From Heterotrichella gracilis (lineage: Eukaryota; Sar; Xanthophyceae; Tribonematales; Xanthonemataceae), in the NCBI GenBank assembly GCA_032358255.1, contig JAULBX010031481.1, positions 62,001 to 126,000 of the forward strand: DNA of 64,000 nucleotides. The letters are read 5' to 3'. Shown in pieces: positions 32,901-43,692 of this stretch. How positions within the stretch are numbered: position 1 is the stretch's first letter; every line of letters starts with the position of its first letter. The notes below the pieces were generated by a model, which did no database searches, was not told where the DNA came from, and was given only the letters and a program-made list of their open reading frames with translations. A program made the translations under genes and the position numbers.

Positions 32901-35900
32901 TAAGCCCTGTCCTGGACCGCAGCCCATCCCCGCTGCAGCTCCTCGGGGAAATGCAAAAACCCTAAACTGTACACCCTAAACCCCCAAACACTAAGCCCTG
33001 TCCGGGACCGCAGCCCATCCCCGCGGCAGCTACTCATGGGATGATGAGAAGCTGAGGTGCAGCGAGGAGGCGCTGATTGCCACAGCCGCTGAGTGGAGGG
33101 AGGGGGTGCAGGGGGAACACATCAGGAGGGTGGCAAGGTATGGAGTGGACAGGGCATGACGCAGGGGCTGTAATAGACACATCACAGAGGAAATGCAGCA
33201 TTTCGTTTCCTATGTAGCGCCCCCTGGTCTTTTTGCAGGTGGTTTTTTCCAGAAGGGGCCATGGATGTATGCCCACGTTATATTGTAATTTGTCCCCATT
33301 TCTCAATTCGTTACCAATTACCATCTACCATCTACCATCAATCATTTATATCTACTTTTATATTTTCTATTTCCATTCGCCATTGTTTTTTGCCATTCTT
33401 TTACCATTACATCACATCGGTTCCACCCCTGGATATATGCGCACACATTAATTAACATCTACAATTACATTCCATTTAGAATTACCACTACACGTTGCCC
33501 CCCCTGGCCCCCCTGCAGGTGGCTCCTCTAGGAGAAGGTCATGGACAGATGCGCACACATTACAAGTACATTACAATTGTACTTGTAATGTGCAATTGTA
33601 CATTACAAGTACAATTGCGATCACAGTTACATTTGCAATTACAATCACAACACATTTAAAGTACATTACAGTATCGCCTCCTGTTCCCCCTGCAGGTGGC
33701 TCCTCCAGGAGGGAGTCATGGACACATGTGCGCACATTCTAGTAAGAGACCTCAAGGCTGGCTTGCGCATGGGCATGCAGGTGGCTCTCATCAATTTGAT
33801 GGAAAACCTGGTACTGCTGCTGCCCGGCGAGGCCCGCACACTGCTCGGTACTCACCCTAAACCCTATATCATAAACCCTCAAAACTTGCCTGCTTCTTCC
33901 CGGCACGGCCCGCACACTGCTAGGTAGGTACTTTTCATCTGATCGCTAAATTCAATCTGGTCAAAACCCTGCTGTCTACTGGATTTGCGATTGACAGATC
34001 TGCCCGCCACCCCTGCGGGTCGCAGACCTGCTGTTGGATTACCTAAGGATTACCCCCCTTGCAAACCTGACCTTGGATCGAGAGAGAGGATCACCTGTTT
34101 AGCGATTTTTCTCCCCCTTCCCATCACCATGCATATACTTTCAGGTGCTCGCTCTTGTGCACTGGACCCCCAATGCAGGCTGTCGGCACCCGCTGCAAAT
34201 CTTGCTTCTTGCCACATTACACCCCCTACTGGGGAGACACCGAATTCCCCACTGAAATCGCTGATTTATGCCCCGATATATAGCAGATGTAAGGAAAAAC
34301 ATTGGGCCTGAGTCTCCCCAGTGTGCATTACACCTGTGACCCACTAGAAGGAGAGGCCTTGGTGTAGCCCCCAGACCCCTAGCCATGCTTCTGCTGCCCA
34401 ACCCATCTTACATGCAACCCCTCTCTCCTACCTGCTTTCCCTGTCCTGAATTTCATTATTTAAACCCCCTCGCCCGCCTGCTTTCCTGTCCTAAAGTCCA
34501 TACTCTAAACCCGCTCGCCTGCCTGTTTCCTGTCAGGTGCGCACCCGCGCCTGGTCCAAACCCTCTTACAGCTGCTTTTTGCCAATTTTCCCATATTTAT
34601 TTTTACTGCAATTTCTAATTTTTTCATTCTTGTTCGTGGTATTATTTCTCAGGTGCGCACCCGCGCCTGGTCCCTACCCTCTTAAAGCTGCCTTTTGCCA
34701 ATTTTCCCATATTTTATTTTTACGGCATTTTCCAATTTTTTTCATTCTTGTTCATGGTATTATGTCTCAGGTGCGCACCCGCGCCTGGTCCCTACCCTCT
34801 TGCAGCTGCCTTTTGCCAATTTACCCATATTTTATTTTTACGGCATTTTCTAAATTTTTCAATCTTGTTCGTGGTATTATTTCTCAGGTGCGCACCCGCG
34901 CCTGGTCCCCACCCTCTTGCAGCTAGAATTCCAATCCGGTCTCTTCCAGCTGCACTATCAGTCCGGCCTTCAGCTGCTGATGCATGCTGTGGATGGGGGT
35001 GTGGTGCCCGGCTGGCAGCTCCTGACAGCAGACTCTCAGTCGTGGGAGTTTGTGATGCAGGTGAGGAGGGTAAATATATATACATAATGTACTGGGGAAA
35101 AATATTATTTTCTAACACGTTTTGTGTATTATAATACAAGCATGGGATTTTGTGATACAGGCAAAGAGGGTCATTTGTAGTGAATACCGTACGCCCTGAC
35201 CGCACGCCCTCTGCGCAGCTGAAGAAACACACAAATTAGGGTTTTGAGGTTCAGGGCTTAGGGTTTAAATAACGCACATGTGCACCTTCTGCCCAGCTGA
35301 TGCCACGCACAGTGTTCGGTTTTGACCTTTCAGGAATTAGGGTTTGCTAACGCACACAAACACCCTCTGCGCAGCTGAAGAAACTCCTGGCAATGAGGGA
35401 GGAAATGCACAGGCAGGGGTACACCGACCTCCGTGGTGCGGAGACGCTGAGGTACCAGGCAGGTCTGATGGCAGCCATGGCGGCAAGCTGCGAACGAATC
35501 AAGCGCAGGCACGTACCCTAAACCCTAAACCCTAAAGTGGGTCATATGGCGGTCAGTGCCGCAAGCTGGGAACAAATCAAGCGCAGGCACGTACCCTAAA
35601 CCCTAGACCCTTCACCGTCCGCATGCAAATGCACCCAAGCAAGGATCGACCCTGAAACCAATGCCTTACCGTAAACCTTAGGGGACATTGCTGGGTGGAA
35701 GGGACACCCGGTGAGGCACCGAGGGGGCCACAAGGCAGTGATTGCTGCATGTTGCAAAAAGATAAATTCAAATAAATTCAATTTTTTTTCATTTTTTCAA
35801 TTTTTTGAACTGGGGCTGGTTGCTCCATTGCAGGGCCTAGTTGCAAGAACCGAGTGCAGTCACGAATCGTAAACCTTAGGCCGTAAGGAAGCTGATCCGG

Positions 35901-38900
35901 AAGCTGATCATGCTGTTTAGTTATCGGGATAGCTCGATTGCACCATTGGACCATTAGACAAGGTACATTCCGCGGGTACACACCCCATTCCCTACAACCT
36001 GTCCTTGTCCCCACACCTTACCCTGTAACCTCGCAGTGCTGCTGTACCCTATGCAGGGTTTCACAAGCTGGCAATGCCTCGCCTGGTCATTCTGGAGACC
36101 TCACGAAAGAGAGGCCAGTCAACAACCCAAAGCCTACACTATGAATTCCAAACCTCGGTACCCTATGCAGGGCTTCACAAGCAGGCAATTCCCTGTTAGA
36201 TCAGGGGGAGGCGCAAAAAGGAGAGATTGAGGCAATGGAAAAACAGGCAACAAGGGTGTTGGATCTCCTAACTACCTGGCTCCAGCAGCGCCTGATGGCA
36301 CTGGTTCGTTCCCCTAAACCCTACACTTTGAACCCTAAACCTTCAACGCTGGTAATTGCTTGGCTTTAGCTGCGCCTGAGGGCGCTGGTTAGTTCCCCTG
36401 TGCCCTATACCCTAATCCCTAATCCCTACATGGGGTTTTTTACCTGGCTCCAGCAGCGGCTTATGGTGCCGGGTCATTACCCTGTACCCTAAAACCCTAA
36501 CCAGCTTGGAATTGCTGGTAGGTTCTTGGCGCCAAGCACTTACCCGCTGCCATAGCGCTTCAGCAGCGGCCTGATGGCGCTGGTTTGTTGCCAATATACA
36601 TGGATATACCTAAACCCTATACTGTACTCAACTGTTCCAACGTATTCCTACACCCAACACCCGTTACTCAAACCCTTTGTGCACCCGCAGGTTGCCCTTC
36701 ATGGCGAGGCCCGCATCCGGTATGATTATATATGATCAAAATTATAAATGATTATGATCAAAATGCATGCTGCACAAGTGTTACAGCCAGGTCAGCCCTC
36801 GTGTATGAACCCCAGGTCCTAAAACCCAATCCCAATGTACAATCCCTAATCCCAAATTCTGCAGGAAAGCTACTCAATGGGTAACGCAAAGCCAGCAGCA
36901 CGTACAGCAATGTGCACATCCCAAACCCTAAACGCTGAACATAAACCCTAAACCCTGACCTGCAGGTTGAATATTCCATGGGCAAGGACAGCACCATGTA
37001 CAACAATGTGTACATTCCAGATGGCGATGCGGGGGCTGCCCTGGCTTGCCTCATTCAGATTTGGGAGGCGGGACAGGGGGACAGGGGGAAAATAGAGGTG
37101 GGTGGTGGGTAGTGGGTGGTGCTGAGGCGACGAGGGTTGGGGATTATGGAGGGGCAAAGGTGGTGGGTGGAAGGGGATGGGGGGGGATCCAAGGCGGGGA
37201 TTGGAGGCGGGAAAAGGGGGGATCCGGAGGCGGGGATCGAAGGGTGGGTGGTGCTGGGGACAGTGAGCTGCATGCGGGATTGATTAGACGAATTGTAGTA
37301 GTGTAAACTAGACTTTGGTGTTATACCCTTATTACCCACGCCACATTCCACTGGTTGCTGCCAGGCATCCTGCTTTTTTTCTGTTATTGCAGGCTTGTGG
37401 TGTGCCGCTGTGTGTGGGGCCGGTTTGTTTCTTTGGTCATTTATTCTCCCCTCCCTCCTATCCCCGTGATACTCCTCCCCTCTCCTGCAGAGAGATGTGT
37501 TCACCCCCATCGCCAAGACATGGCAGGCCATGAGCCTTGACCCCATCACCCACACGTTCCCTACCCGAGACCCTAATGAAGACCCCATAACAGAAACAGA
37601 CACTGGATCATGGCAGCTGATCTGCCAGCTGGCCACCACCCTGCAGTGCTCCTTCCACTGCCACGTGTCAGGACACGACTGCGCCACCTGCTGCCTGTTC
37701 AGGGCATCACCCAGGCCATGCCTACAGGTGGGGGGGCAGGGGTTTCGGGGCAACCTATAAACCGTCATACTTATCTTAAGCAAGGCCCTGGGGGTTACCA
37801 GCACATGTAATTTATGGTAGATGATCAGCCAGATTGGCACAAGATAAGCAGGGGTGTTGATACATTACAATTCCGAAAGGGCATGCGCTGTGGGATGCGG
37901 TATTCATTGCTTTTACCCTACACCCTCACGTAAGGCTCCTTGTTAATCCTACATCCTCATTTAGGTTATTTATGAGACCTACACTGACGCTATGGGTATC
38001 TCGTGTACCCTACACCGTCATCTAGGGTATCGTGTTTAAGCTACATTGATGCACCTGCTCATATGCCCTCCCACTTCCCCCCTTTTCTCCCAGGCCCAGG
38101 CCCTCCCCTTTGCATGCATGCTGTACCGCAGCGGCATGTACCCCGCACTGGCCAGGATGCTGGACATGCCGCAACCACAGGGCCAGGTGGCGACATGCCT
38201 GGCAAGGATGGTGATGGTGGCAAGCGAGTGCCAGCTGGCAGCCAGGCTGTACCACGACACAGACCTGGTGGCGCAGGTGTACAGGTGCGGGGAACGGTTG
38301 AGCATTTATGTCTTAGGGTTTTGCGACTGGCCGCCAGCCTACAATACTCGCGAGCTGGAGGTGCAGGTGTTTAGTGGAGGCATGTTTGCCATACAAGGGT
38401 TTAGGGTTTAGTTTAGTCGGGTGGCGCACTGTTGCTTGTGCCTGACAGTGACACCTGCACCACCTGCCCACCCACCCATGCCAAACAACCATGCCGACCC
38501 CCATCCACACCTCCCCTCTCCCCCCCACTAGGCACCTGCTGTTCCACCCCACCACCTGGAGTTGTGAGTCTGCTTTGCTGTGGAGCAGTGTGGAGGGGAT
38601 GTGCTGCAGTGTGGTGGTCACAGGTGGGGGGTTGGGGGGTGGGAGGTGAGGGGTATTTTTTGGTGGCAGGTATTTTTTGGTGGCAAGTCGGGAGCAGGGG
38701 CCACATGGTGTCACGGTGATAGCGGTGGTCATGCGTAGTGGATGCATCTCAATATCGTTACGTGTGTGCAGGTAACTGCAAGGGCGAACTTGAGTTGCAA
38801 ATGTGAACGCAATGCAAATACGACTGCAAACGCTGACTTGCAATTGTGTAAGCACTTCACATTCACTGCACAGTATACTCCAGTGCATTCCCCGCCCTTA

Positions 38901-40509
38901 ACCCTAAACTAGGGTTTCTACCCTTCCGCAGGCAAGCACCGCTCCTCCCGCGCTGCCAAGTGGCGCCTGCGCACTGTGGTGGATGACAACCTGGGACCAG
39001 GGGAGGTCAGCATGGACAGGGCACAGGGGGTGGTGCGGGTGGGGGGGGACCTTGAGCAAATGGTGGGTGCAACGTTTAGCCTATGTTCGTTAACACTGCT
39101 GATCATTGAGCTTATGTATGTCATCACTTTTGGTCATTGAGCCTATGCCATCACTCCTGATCAATGTCCAACAATGGACCCCCCTACACACAGGCCCACG
39201 TCATGCACTGCCTGCTGCCGCGCCTGGCCCACAAGGCTAAGGGGGTGGTGTGTGTGAGCGATACAGGGGAGGGAACACCAGCCACACCTGCGTATCTGCA
39301 ATCCCAGGGACTGACAGGGGTACAGGCGGGCAGTATTATTGCCCTTCCCAATTTCCCCCGCGGCATTGTGTGCGTGGGGTATGACTCCGTCCCGTATAAG
39401 ATGCTCCCCCTGGTTCTCAAGCTTGAGGAGATGGCTGCAAGGGATGTAGTGGATAGCAAGGGAAAGGTGGGGGCAGCATGATAAACCCTTAGCTAGGGTG
39501 AGGCAGCTGTAGCCTACAGTGTAGGCGTGTAAATTATGGTCACCCTAAACCCTTCTTCCCTAGCCCCAAATCTACCACAGAAACTCTACATCCCCAACCA
39601 CACACCCTCTTTCATTGTGCAGTTGAAGCAGGAGTGGCTCCCCATGTTCCCCGACAACCTTAGCCCTAAAAATCCTAAACCCTAAACCTTTCCTTCTTGT
39701 GCAGTTGAAGCAGGAGTGGCTCCCCCTGGTCCCACACAACATGTGGTTCCTCCTATTCCGCCCCCTTGCCGCGGACGATCCCCACACCAACCCAGGGGTG
39801 CTACTGCACAAGTACCAAGTCGTCAAGGAGCAAATTATTTTGCCAGATAAGCCGGATTCGGTCAACAAAACCCTGACAGTCGTGCGCTCAAACGACTTCG
39901 TCTCAGCCATGCATACCTGCGGGTTTGTACCCTCGCTGGTGTGTGTGGTGGAGGGTGGGGATGGTGGTGCGGTGGCGTATGCGTTCACAGAGCGCATTGG
40001 CGGCCATGGGCATTCACTGGATGTGATCCATGCGCCCTTTGGGGGGAATAGTCAGGAAGGTGAGGATGTGTGGTGGGAGACGTGCTGCATTTTGTGCTTG
40101 TTATGCTGTTTGTGTGTGTGCGACTGGAAGCCATCTGCTGTGGTGTGGTGTGGTGGGTGTAAGAAGTGCTGCAATATGGCCAACATGGGTATCGACTGCC
40201 AACTTTGCCTGGTGCGCAGGGGAGCATGGGGCGACAGGGGGTGCATCAAACCCTGCACGAGGGGGGACAGCACATGGCACCCATGCCAATCCAGACCCCC
40301 CCAAGTCAGCCCCCAAGGAGTGCCGCATGTGTGGCCTGAGACATAGGGAGATGCCCGAGGGTGCCAAGCTGATGAGCTGTAGTGGGTGCGGGGGTGTGCG
40401 CTACTGCGGCAGGTTGTGCCAGCAGGCGCACTGGAAGCAACACAAGGGGGAGTGCGCAGCAATAAGGAAGGGGAAGCAGAGTGTTGCAGGGTCTAGCGGG
40501 GTTGTCTAG
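29981..40509 (+). CDS. Large MYND zinc-finger protein with helical body
   Basis: Exons: 29981-30451, 30696-30827, 31143-31368, 31920-32174, (32260-32284?), 33030-33137, 33696-33847, 34888-35060, 35375-35508, 36171-36303, 36966-37097, 37491-37727, 38094-38284, 38532-38623, 38932-39062, 39194-39466, 39705-40059 and 40220-40509. With the bracketed 25-base exon the model is 1169 residues; without it one junction is out of phase. The N-terminus is Thr/Ser/Pro-rich with a Thr run from (ACC)n. The centre is mostly helical (examples MEMDGEMSHVKVQHWLGSHL, LKCLKMLLPQLSPVERIALA, VALINLMENLVLLLP) and may form an armadillo-like stack. The C-terminus is a clear MYND finger: CRMCGLRH, then MSCSGCGGVRYCGRLCQQAH, then HKGEC, with the expected Cys/His spacing. 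MYND fingers bind short Pro-rich peptides. Function is unknown. One intron appears to use a GC donor. Confidence 0.8.
30117..30148 (+). repeat. (ACC)n microsatellite in coding sequence
   Basis: About ten ACC units encode a Thr run in the first exon of the MYND gene. Confidence 0.95.
30985..31170 (+). repeat. Copies of MYND-gene exon 3 start with CCCTAAA spacers
   Basis: CTACAG, GACGAGGAGGGGCGCCAG at 31143 (real) is preceded by a near copy at 31085-31104 and a weaker one at 30985-31025 that still carries GGCGCCAGGTGCGCCGAGT. All are separated by CCCTAAACCCTA runs. Confidence 0.85.
31600..31960 (+). repeat. Copies of MYND-gene exon 4 start
   Basis: TGCAG followed by CTTTCTGCTCTGAGGTCATC at about 31612 and TGCAG followed by CTTCCTGCTCCGAGGCCATC at about 31702 mirror the real start at 31920 (ATTTCTGCGCCGAGGCCATT). 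Both copies break off into CACAAACCCTAA. Confidence 0.9.
32140..32510 (+). repeat. Copies of MYND-gene exon 4 end and donor
   Basis: GCTGGTGGCCTGCACAACAA, TACGTGAGTGCC occurs at the real exon end (32150-32182) and again at 32262-32293, preceded by CCCCAG. A diverged copy with GTGCTGGCGACATGCACA lies at 32378, and ATGAGCGCC scraps at 32403 and 32499. Confidence 0.85.
32610..32770 (+). repeat. ~45-bp minisatellite with TTTAGGG
   Basis: Three units of the form TTAGGGTTTGCTTGACACGC, ATTGCGCTG, lie in tandem in the intron. The array ends where TTTAGGG switches to CCCTAAA. Confidence 0.85.
32830..33050 (+). repeat. Three copies of an acceptor plus exon start in the MYND gene
   Basis: GCGGCAG/GCTGCAG followed by CTCCACGTGGAAATGC (32836), CTCCTCGGGGAAATGC (32938) and the real CTACTCATGGGATGATG (33030). 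The first two run into AAAAACCCTAAA and are followed by the same CCTGTCC-GGACCGCAGCCCATCC text. Confidence 0.85.
33231..33745 (+). repeat. Three copies of the exon start encoding RWLLQEGVMD
   Basis: TGCAG-GTGGxTxxTxCAGxAGGxxxxATGGA occurs at 33236, 33523 and the real 33696. The middle copy has a TAG in place of CAG. The intervals are AT-rich. Confidence 0.85.
33557..33618. repeat. Two consecutive perfect hairpins in an intron
   Basis: Arms of 14 bases (ACATTACAAGTACA) with a seven-base loop occupy 33557-33591. Arms of 10 bases (GCAATTGTAC) with a seven-base loop occupy 33592-33618. Confidence 0.9.
34537..34925 (+). repeat. Four tandem copies of an intron/exon-start block, ~117 bp period
   Basis: CAG followed by GTGCGCACCCGCGCCTGGTC starts at 34537, 34653, 34771 and 34888. 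Only the last continues as a real exon. The intron text between (TTTTTGCCAATTTTCCCATA, then TTCATTCTTGTTC and GGTATTAT) is repeated too. Confidence 0.95.
35035..35620 (+). repeat. Further exon-edge copies in the MYND gene
   Basis: The donor end GTGGGAGTTTGTGATGCAGG at 35042 recurs as ATGGGATTTTGTGATACAGG at 35143. The acceptor/start CTCTGCGCAGCTGAAGAAAC at 35365 recurs at 35209 and, weaker, at 35288. The exon end AATCAAGCGCAGGCACGTAC at 35497 recurs at 35574. CCCTAAA runs follow. Confidence 0.85.
36045..36610 (+). repeat. Copies of both edges of the MYND-gene exon at 36171-36303
   Basis: The start TATGCAGGGCTTCACAAGCA is preceded by TATGCAGGGTTTCACAAGCT at 36051. The exon end (CTCCAGCAGCGCCTGATGGC, then GCTGGTTxGT) recurs three times, near 36370, 36448 and 36552, with CCCTAAACC-type spacers. 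Confidence 0.85.
36850..37010 (+). repeat. Copy of the exon start encoding EYSMGKDSTM
   Basis: TGCAGGAAAGCTACTCAATG at 36862 is a decayed copy of the real acceptor and exon start at 36961-37000, separated by CCCTAAACGCTGAACATAAA. Confidence 0.75.
39612..39740 (+). repeat. Copy of the exon start encoding LKQEWLP
   Basis: TGTGCAGTTGAAGCAGGAGT and GGCTCCCC occur at 39618 and at the real acceptor (39699-39726), with CCCTAAA between. Confidence 0.95.
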
Positions 40510-41546
40510 GGTGTAGGGTTACTGTAGGGACTTGCAGTGTTGTACAGAGTTTTGTATGATAAATGTAATGCTGCTGATGCAGAGGCGGGGGGTTGAGGCA
40601 GGTGCCTAGCACAGTTGTTTTTGTAAGAGGTAGGCTTTAATGCTTCATGGAGGGCGTTCTGTCTACTGGAATCTACCATAATGGTATATTTGAATCCTGT
40701 ACCCTATGTATAGTGTCCGCCCACTGGTCTGATCATCAAATGACACCTGGGGTGCCAGTGTACTCCACTGGATGACAAAGAACGGGTGGTGGTGCAGAGC
40801 TGGGATGGTAAAGGAAAGTTGCAAGATACATTGCAACCTTAGGCTTTTTTAATTAAAGGAAACCTCCTTTAAAGATCCCATTGGCCCAATCTGCCCAGTG
40901 CTAGCGCACAGCGTGGTGAGTGTCAATTGGGCACAGGCAAACTTTGTGTACTCACAGTCACATCACAGTGTACTGGTATTGAAATCCATGCATGCTGTTA
41001 GCCGTGGCGACTGTGGCGGGCTGGTGGCTGTACAATTGATGACATCATTGTACATGACATGCATCTACACCCTCAGGCTAGCTGAAAATCATTGGTCTTG
41101 GCAGGTGGTATTGGGCCAGTCTGAAACTGCCATGCATGGACCGGTGCATGGTGGAATTTTCGTCAAAAAGATTCCTCTTTTTGTGTCCCCAGGCCTGTGC
41201 ACCAGGTGCTTTTGCCTGCATCCAAAGGCACGTTGTGCGCTTGCCAAGTCACGTTTCATTCGGCATCCTTGTCTGCCGAGAGCATCCTTGTCTGACTCAT
41301 GGGCACTGGAGGCCAATCGCACGTTAGGCAGGCAGGGACAAGGCTTGGGCCCTCGACAGCCCCATTGGATGACTACAACAGCTGAGCATGAATGTTCTTG
41401 AGGGCTTCGAATATGCTTTCATGTGACGCAAAACGTGAAAGTCAAGGAGCCAGTAATGAAGCTGCCTGCGTTCTCAGGAGAATGTGCTGACCGGCAGCCT
41501 TCGGTCTGAGAGTTCACTTCAAGTGGAGGCCTTGAGACGCTGAGGA
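40510..41546. other. Intergenic between the MYND gene and the cupredoxin-like pair
   Basis: No coding exon was supported. The open frames have no splice logic or family match. Confidence 0.4.
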
Positions 41547-41554
41547 TATAAAAG
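41547..41554 (+). promoter_or_regulatory. TATA box of cupredoxin-like gene 1
   Basis: TATAAAAG lies 147 bases upstream of the ATG. The following leader (GCTGCCAGGTTTG through AACATCACT) is conserved before gene 2 at about 45000, which supports transcription from here. Confidence 0.5.
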
Positions 41555-41700
41555 CTGGCATGCCTCCACTGTGTGCAAAGTAGTGATTGCTGCCAGGTTT
41601 GAAGCGTGTGTTCAGGTCTTCCATCCCCTTAGGTCCATCCTAACCGACAGCAACATCACTAGCACAGGCAGTGCTCGATTCTGAGCTTGACAACGTCGAC

Positions 41701-43692
41701 ATGAAGTCCCATACCATGCTGATCCTCGCCCTGGTGGCCATGGTGGGCTGCACCTCTGCTGGTGGGTCAAGCCAGTGGGTTTGGCTCTACTTGAAACAAG
41801 CGTTTGATCTGTTGACGCCCTGTGTGTGTGTGTGTGTGTTGTGCCTGGCTGTCACCTGTGGGCGTTTTCCTTCTTTCGTGGTAATTGAAGTTTGCCACAG
41901 TGACACACTGTGTCGTAGCCTGTTTTGGGCCGCGCAGTGTGCCGCATGGTGCCATCCTGTGCAGCACCACTCAGTCTGCCTTCTTTCCTTTTACAAACAC
42001 TCAGCGCAGTCTGTTGCATTGCGCATGGTGCGCTGCTACACTGGTTTGTCGTGTTGACAGCACCTTTTTGTGGTTCAACCAACCATTTTTTCATGGTGCA
42101 TAATGGTTCTTGAGGCGAGTGGAAGCTCCCCAAGGCTTGGTAATGCACTCTCACGATCCAGAATGTGAATATAGGCTATAAAAAAGCCTGACTTCCACAC
42201 CTCCTGTTGAGCTGAATGCACCCATGGGCATGCAATTCAAGGCAAATAGCAATTGCGCAACTATGGCTCCTAGCAATTAGGCAACTAGCAACAAGGCTCG
42301 TGTATTCAAGGTGCCTATTAATGTTGATACTGATCAGCGAATTGCTGTCAACAAATCAGTAATCCTGTTCCCTATGTCCCTGCAGCCACCACCGTCCCCT
42401 TTGACTTTGGCCGCCCCTGCACCCTCCTGGGCACCCCCTCTGCCAGTGAGATTGTGTCTAGCACCGGTGGGGAGTGCGCGTCATGCGGGACGGGGGCCAA
42501 TGCGGTGCCATCCGGCAAGAACTGCATCTTCAAGGTGAGAGCACATTGTCAACCCAAAACCCTAAAACCTAAGCGCAGCGCCACAGGGACAGAAGTGAGA
42601 AATACATGAAGTGAGGGTACATTGGTACATTGACTGAAGCAAATGATTGATGGATTGATTGATGCACTACATGCAGTAAATGTGAAAGTTAGTATTTTAT
42701 CACAATGACCCCTGTTGCCACAAGCACCACACTTGCCACACTGCCCTGGCTCTCTTCACACCCCGCTCAACAGCCTGCAATGATTTAGACTCTAAATCAC
42801 CGATATTCATAAAAAAATCACTTGATATCAAGTCAGAGTACAGCACATGCAATATGGCTTGCGCCTATTAACGGTCCAGGGCGCATTCACAACCCTGCTT
42901 CACTCGCTGTAAAAGGAAGGCGGCGGCATCTTCCAGTGCATGTAGGTCACTATGTTCCATGGCACTTTAAAACCATGCATCCATGTGACACACATTTCAT
43001 ATGATTTAAAACGCCCCCTTGCCCCGCAGCCCGTCGACCTCAAGGTTGGTGACAGCATCGCCTTTGGCTACCACTCCTCCACACACAACCTGTACCTGGA
43101 CTCCGCTGCCTGCGCGTTCACCAAGGAGATCTGTCCATCCGCACCATCGTCCCAGATCAACACCAACTCTCCTTGCACTTACACCTTCAACACCCCAGGT
43201 GCGCAAAGCAATAATTGATGTCAAACTTTACTTGTAGCCATGGTGTCAGTCTACTTGCAGGTTGTTTCTGGACACTCAGTACGCTTATCCTAGGCATTGC
43301 CTCAGTATGCTATTCAGCAGGCCACAAAAATACGCTTGCAATCCGCGAATGTTTAGCTGAGCACTCCAATGTGGTTGCAAATCACCACAGCAGCGCTGCC
43401 ACGTCATGCAGGGGTAGGGTTCTGTTGTGGGCCCCTAAGGGTTGGCAAGGGTGGATGTTATGGTCTATTTATGTACGGTGCATTACTAAAACAAAGCTCC
43501 ATTGGCGCTGCGTCTTATTGCAACGACCAGGGTGATGGATCAATGAAATAAGAATACTTTTCAATCAACTGATTCTAACATCATGCTTTTGCAACCACAG
43601 GCACCTACTATGTGAGTGACAAGGCTGGCCCCCCGGCCCCCGATGACTACTGCCAGACCTTTGCTTCGTACCTCCAGGTCAATGTGTCTTGA
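41701..43692 (+). CDS. Secreted cupredoxin-like protein, copy 1
   Basis: Exons 41701-41761, 42386-42534, 43030-43198 and 43601-43692 give 156 residues. MKSHTMLILALVAMVGCTSA is a signal peptide. The mature part begins TTVPFDFGRPC and has eight Cys, including CASC. LKVGDSIAFGYHSSTHNLYL matches the first copper-site strand of phytocyanin/plastocyanin folds, with a His in THN. The last strand, CTYTFNTPGTYYVSD followed by YCQTFASYLQVNV, matches the usual YYFxCxxxxHC.xGM strand. The ligand Cys is replaced by Ser and the second His and Met are absent, so a blue copper site is unlikely. This resembles the way early nodulin-like proteins lost copper. The location is secreted or cell wall. The fold call is from motif pattern only. 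Confidence 0.7.

Noticed and set aside
34537-34925. Regularly spaced repeats considered as a CRISPR array
   Set aside because: Units are copies of an exon start and intron in a eukaryotic gene; spacers are not unique and there are no cas genes.
36691-36719. Possible mini exon after CACCCGCAG in the MYND gene
   Set aside because: It ends in phase 2, while the next exon needs phase 0. The flanking exons join directly in phase without it.
37055-37840. 261-codon minus-strand open frame
   Set aside because: It is opposite phased exons and a G-rich intron of the MYND gene; composition is that of reversed low-complexity sequence.
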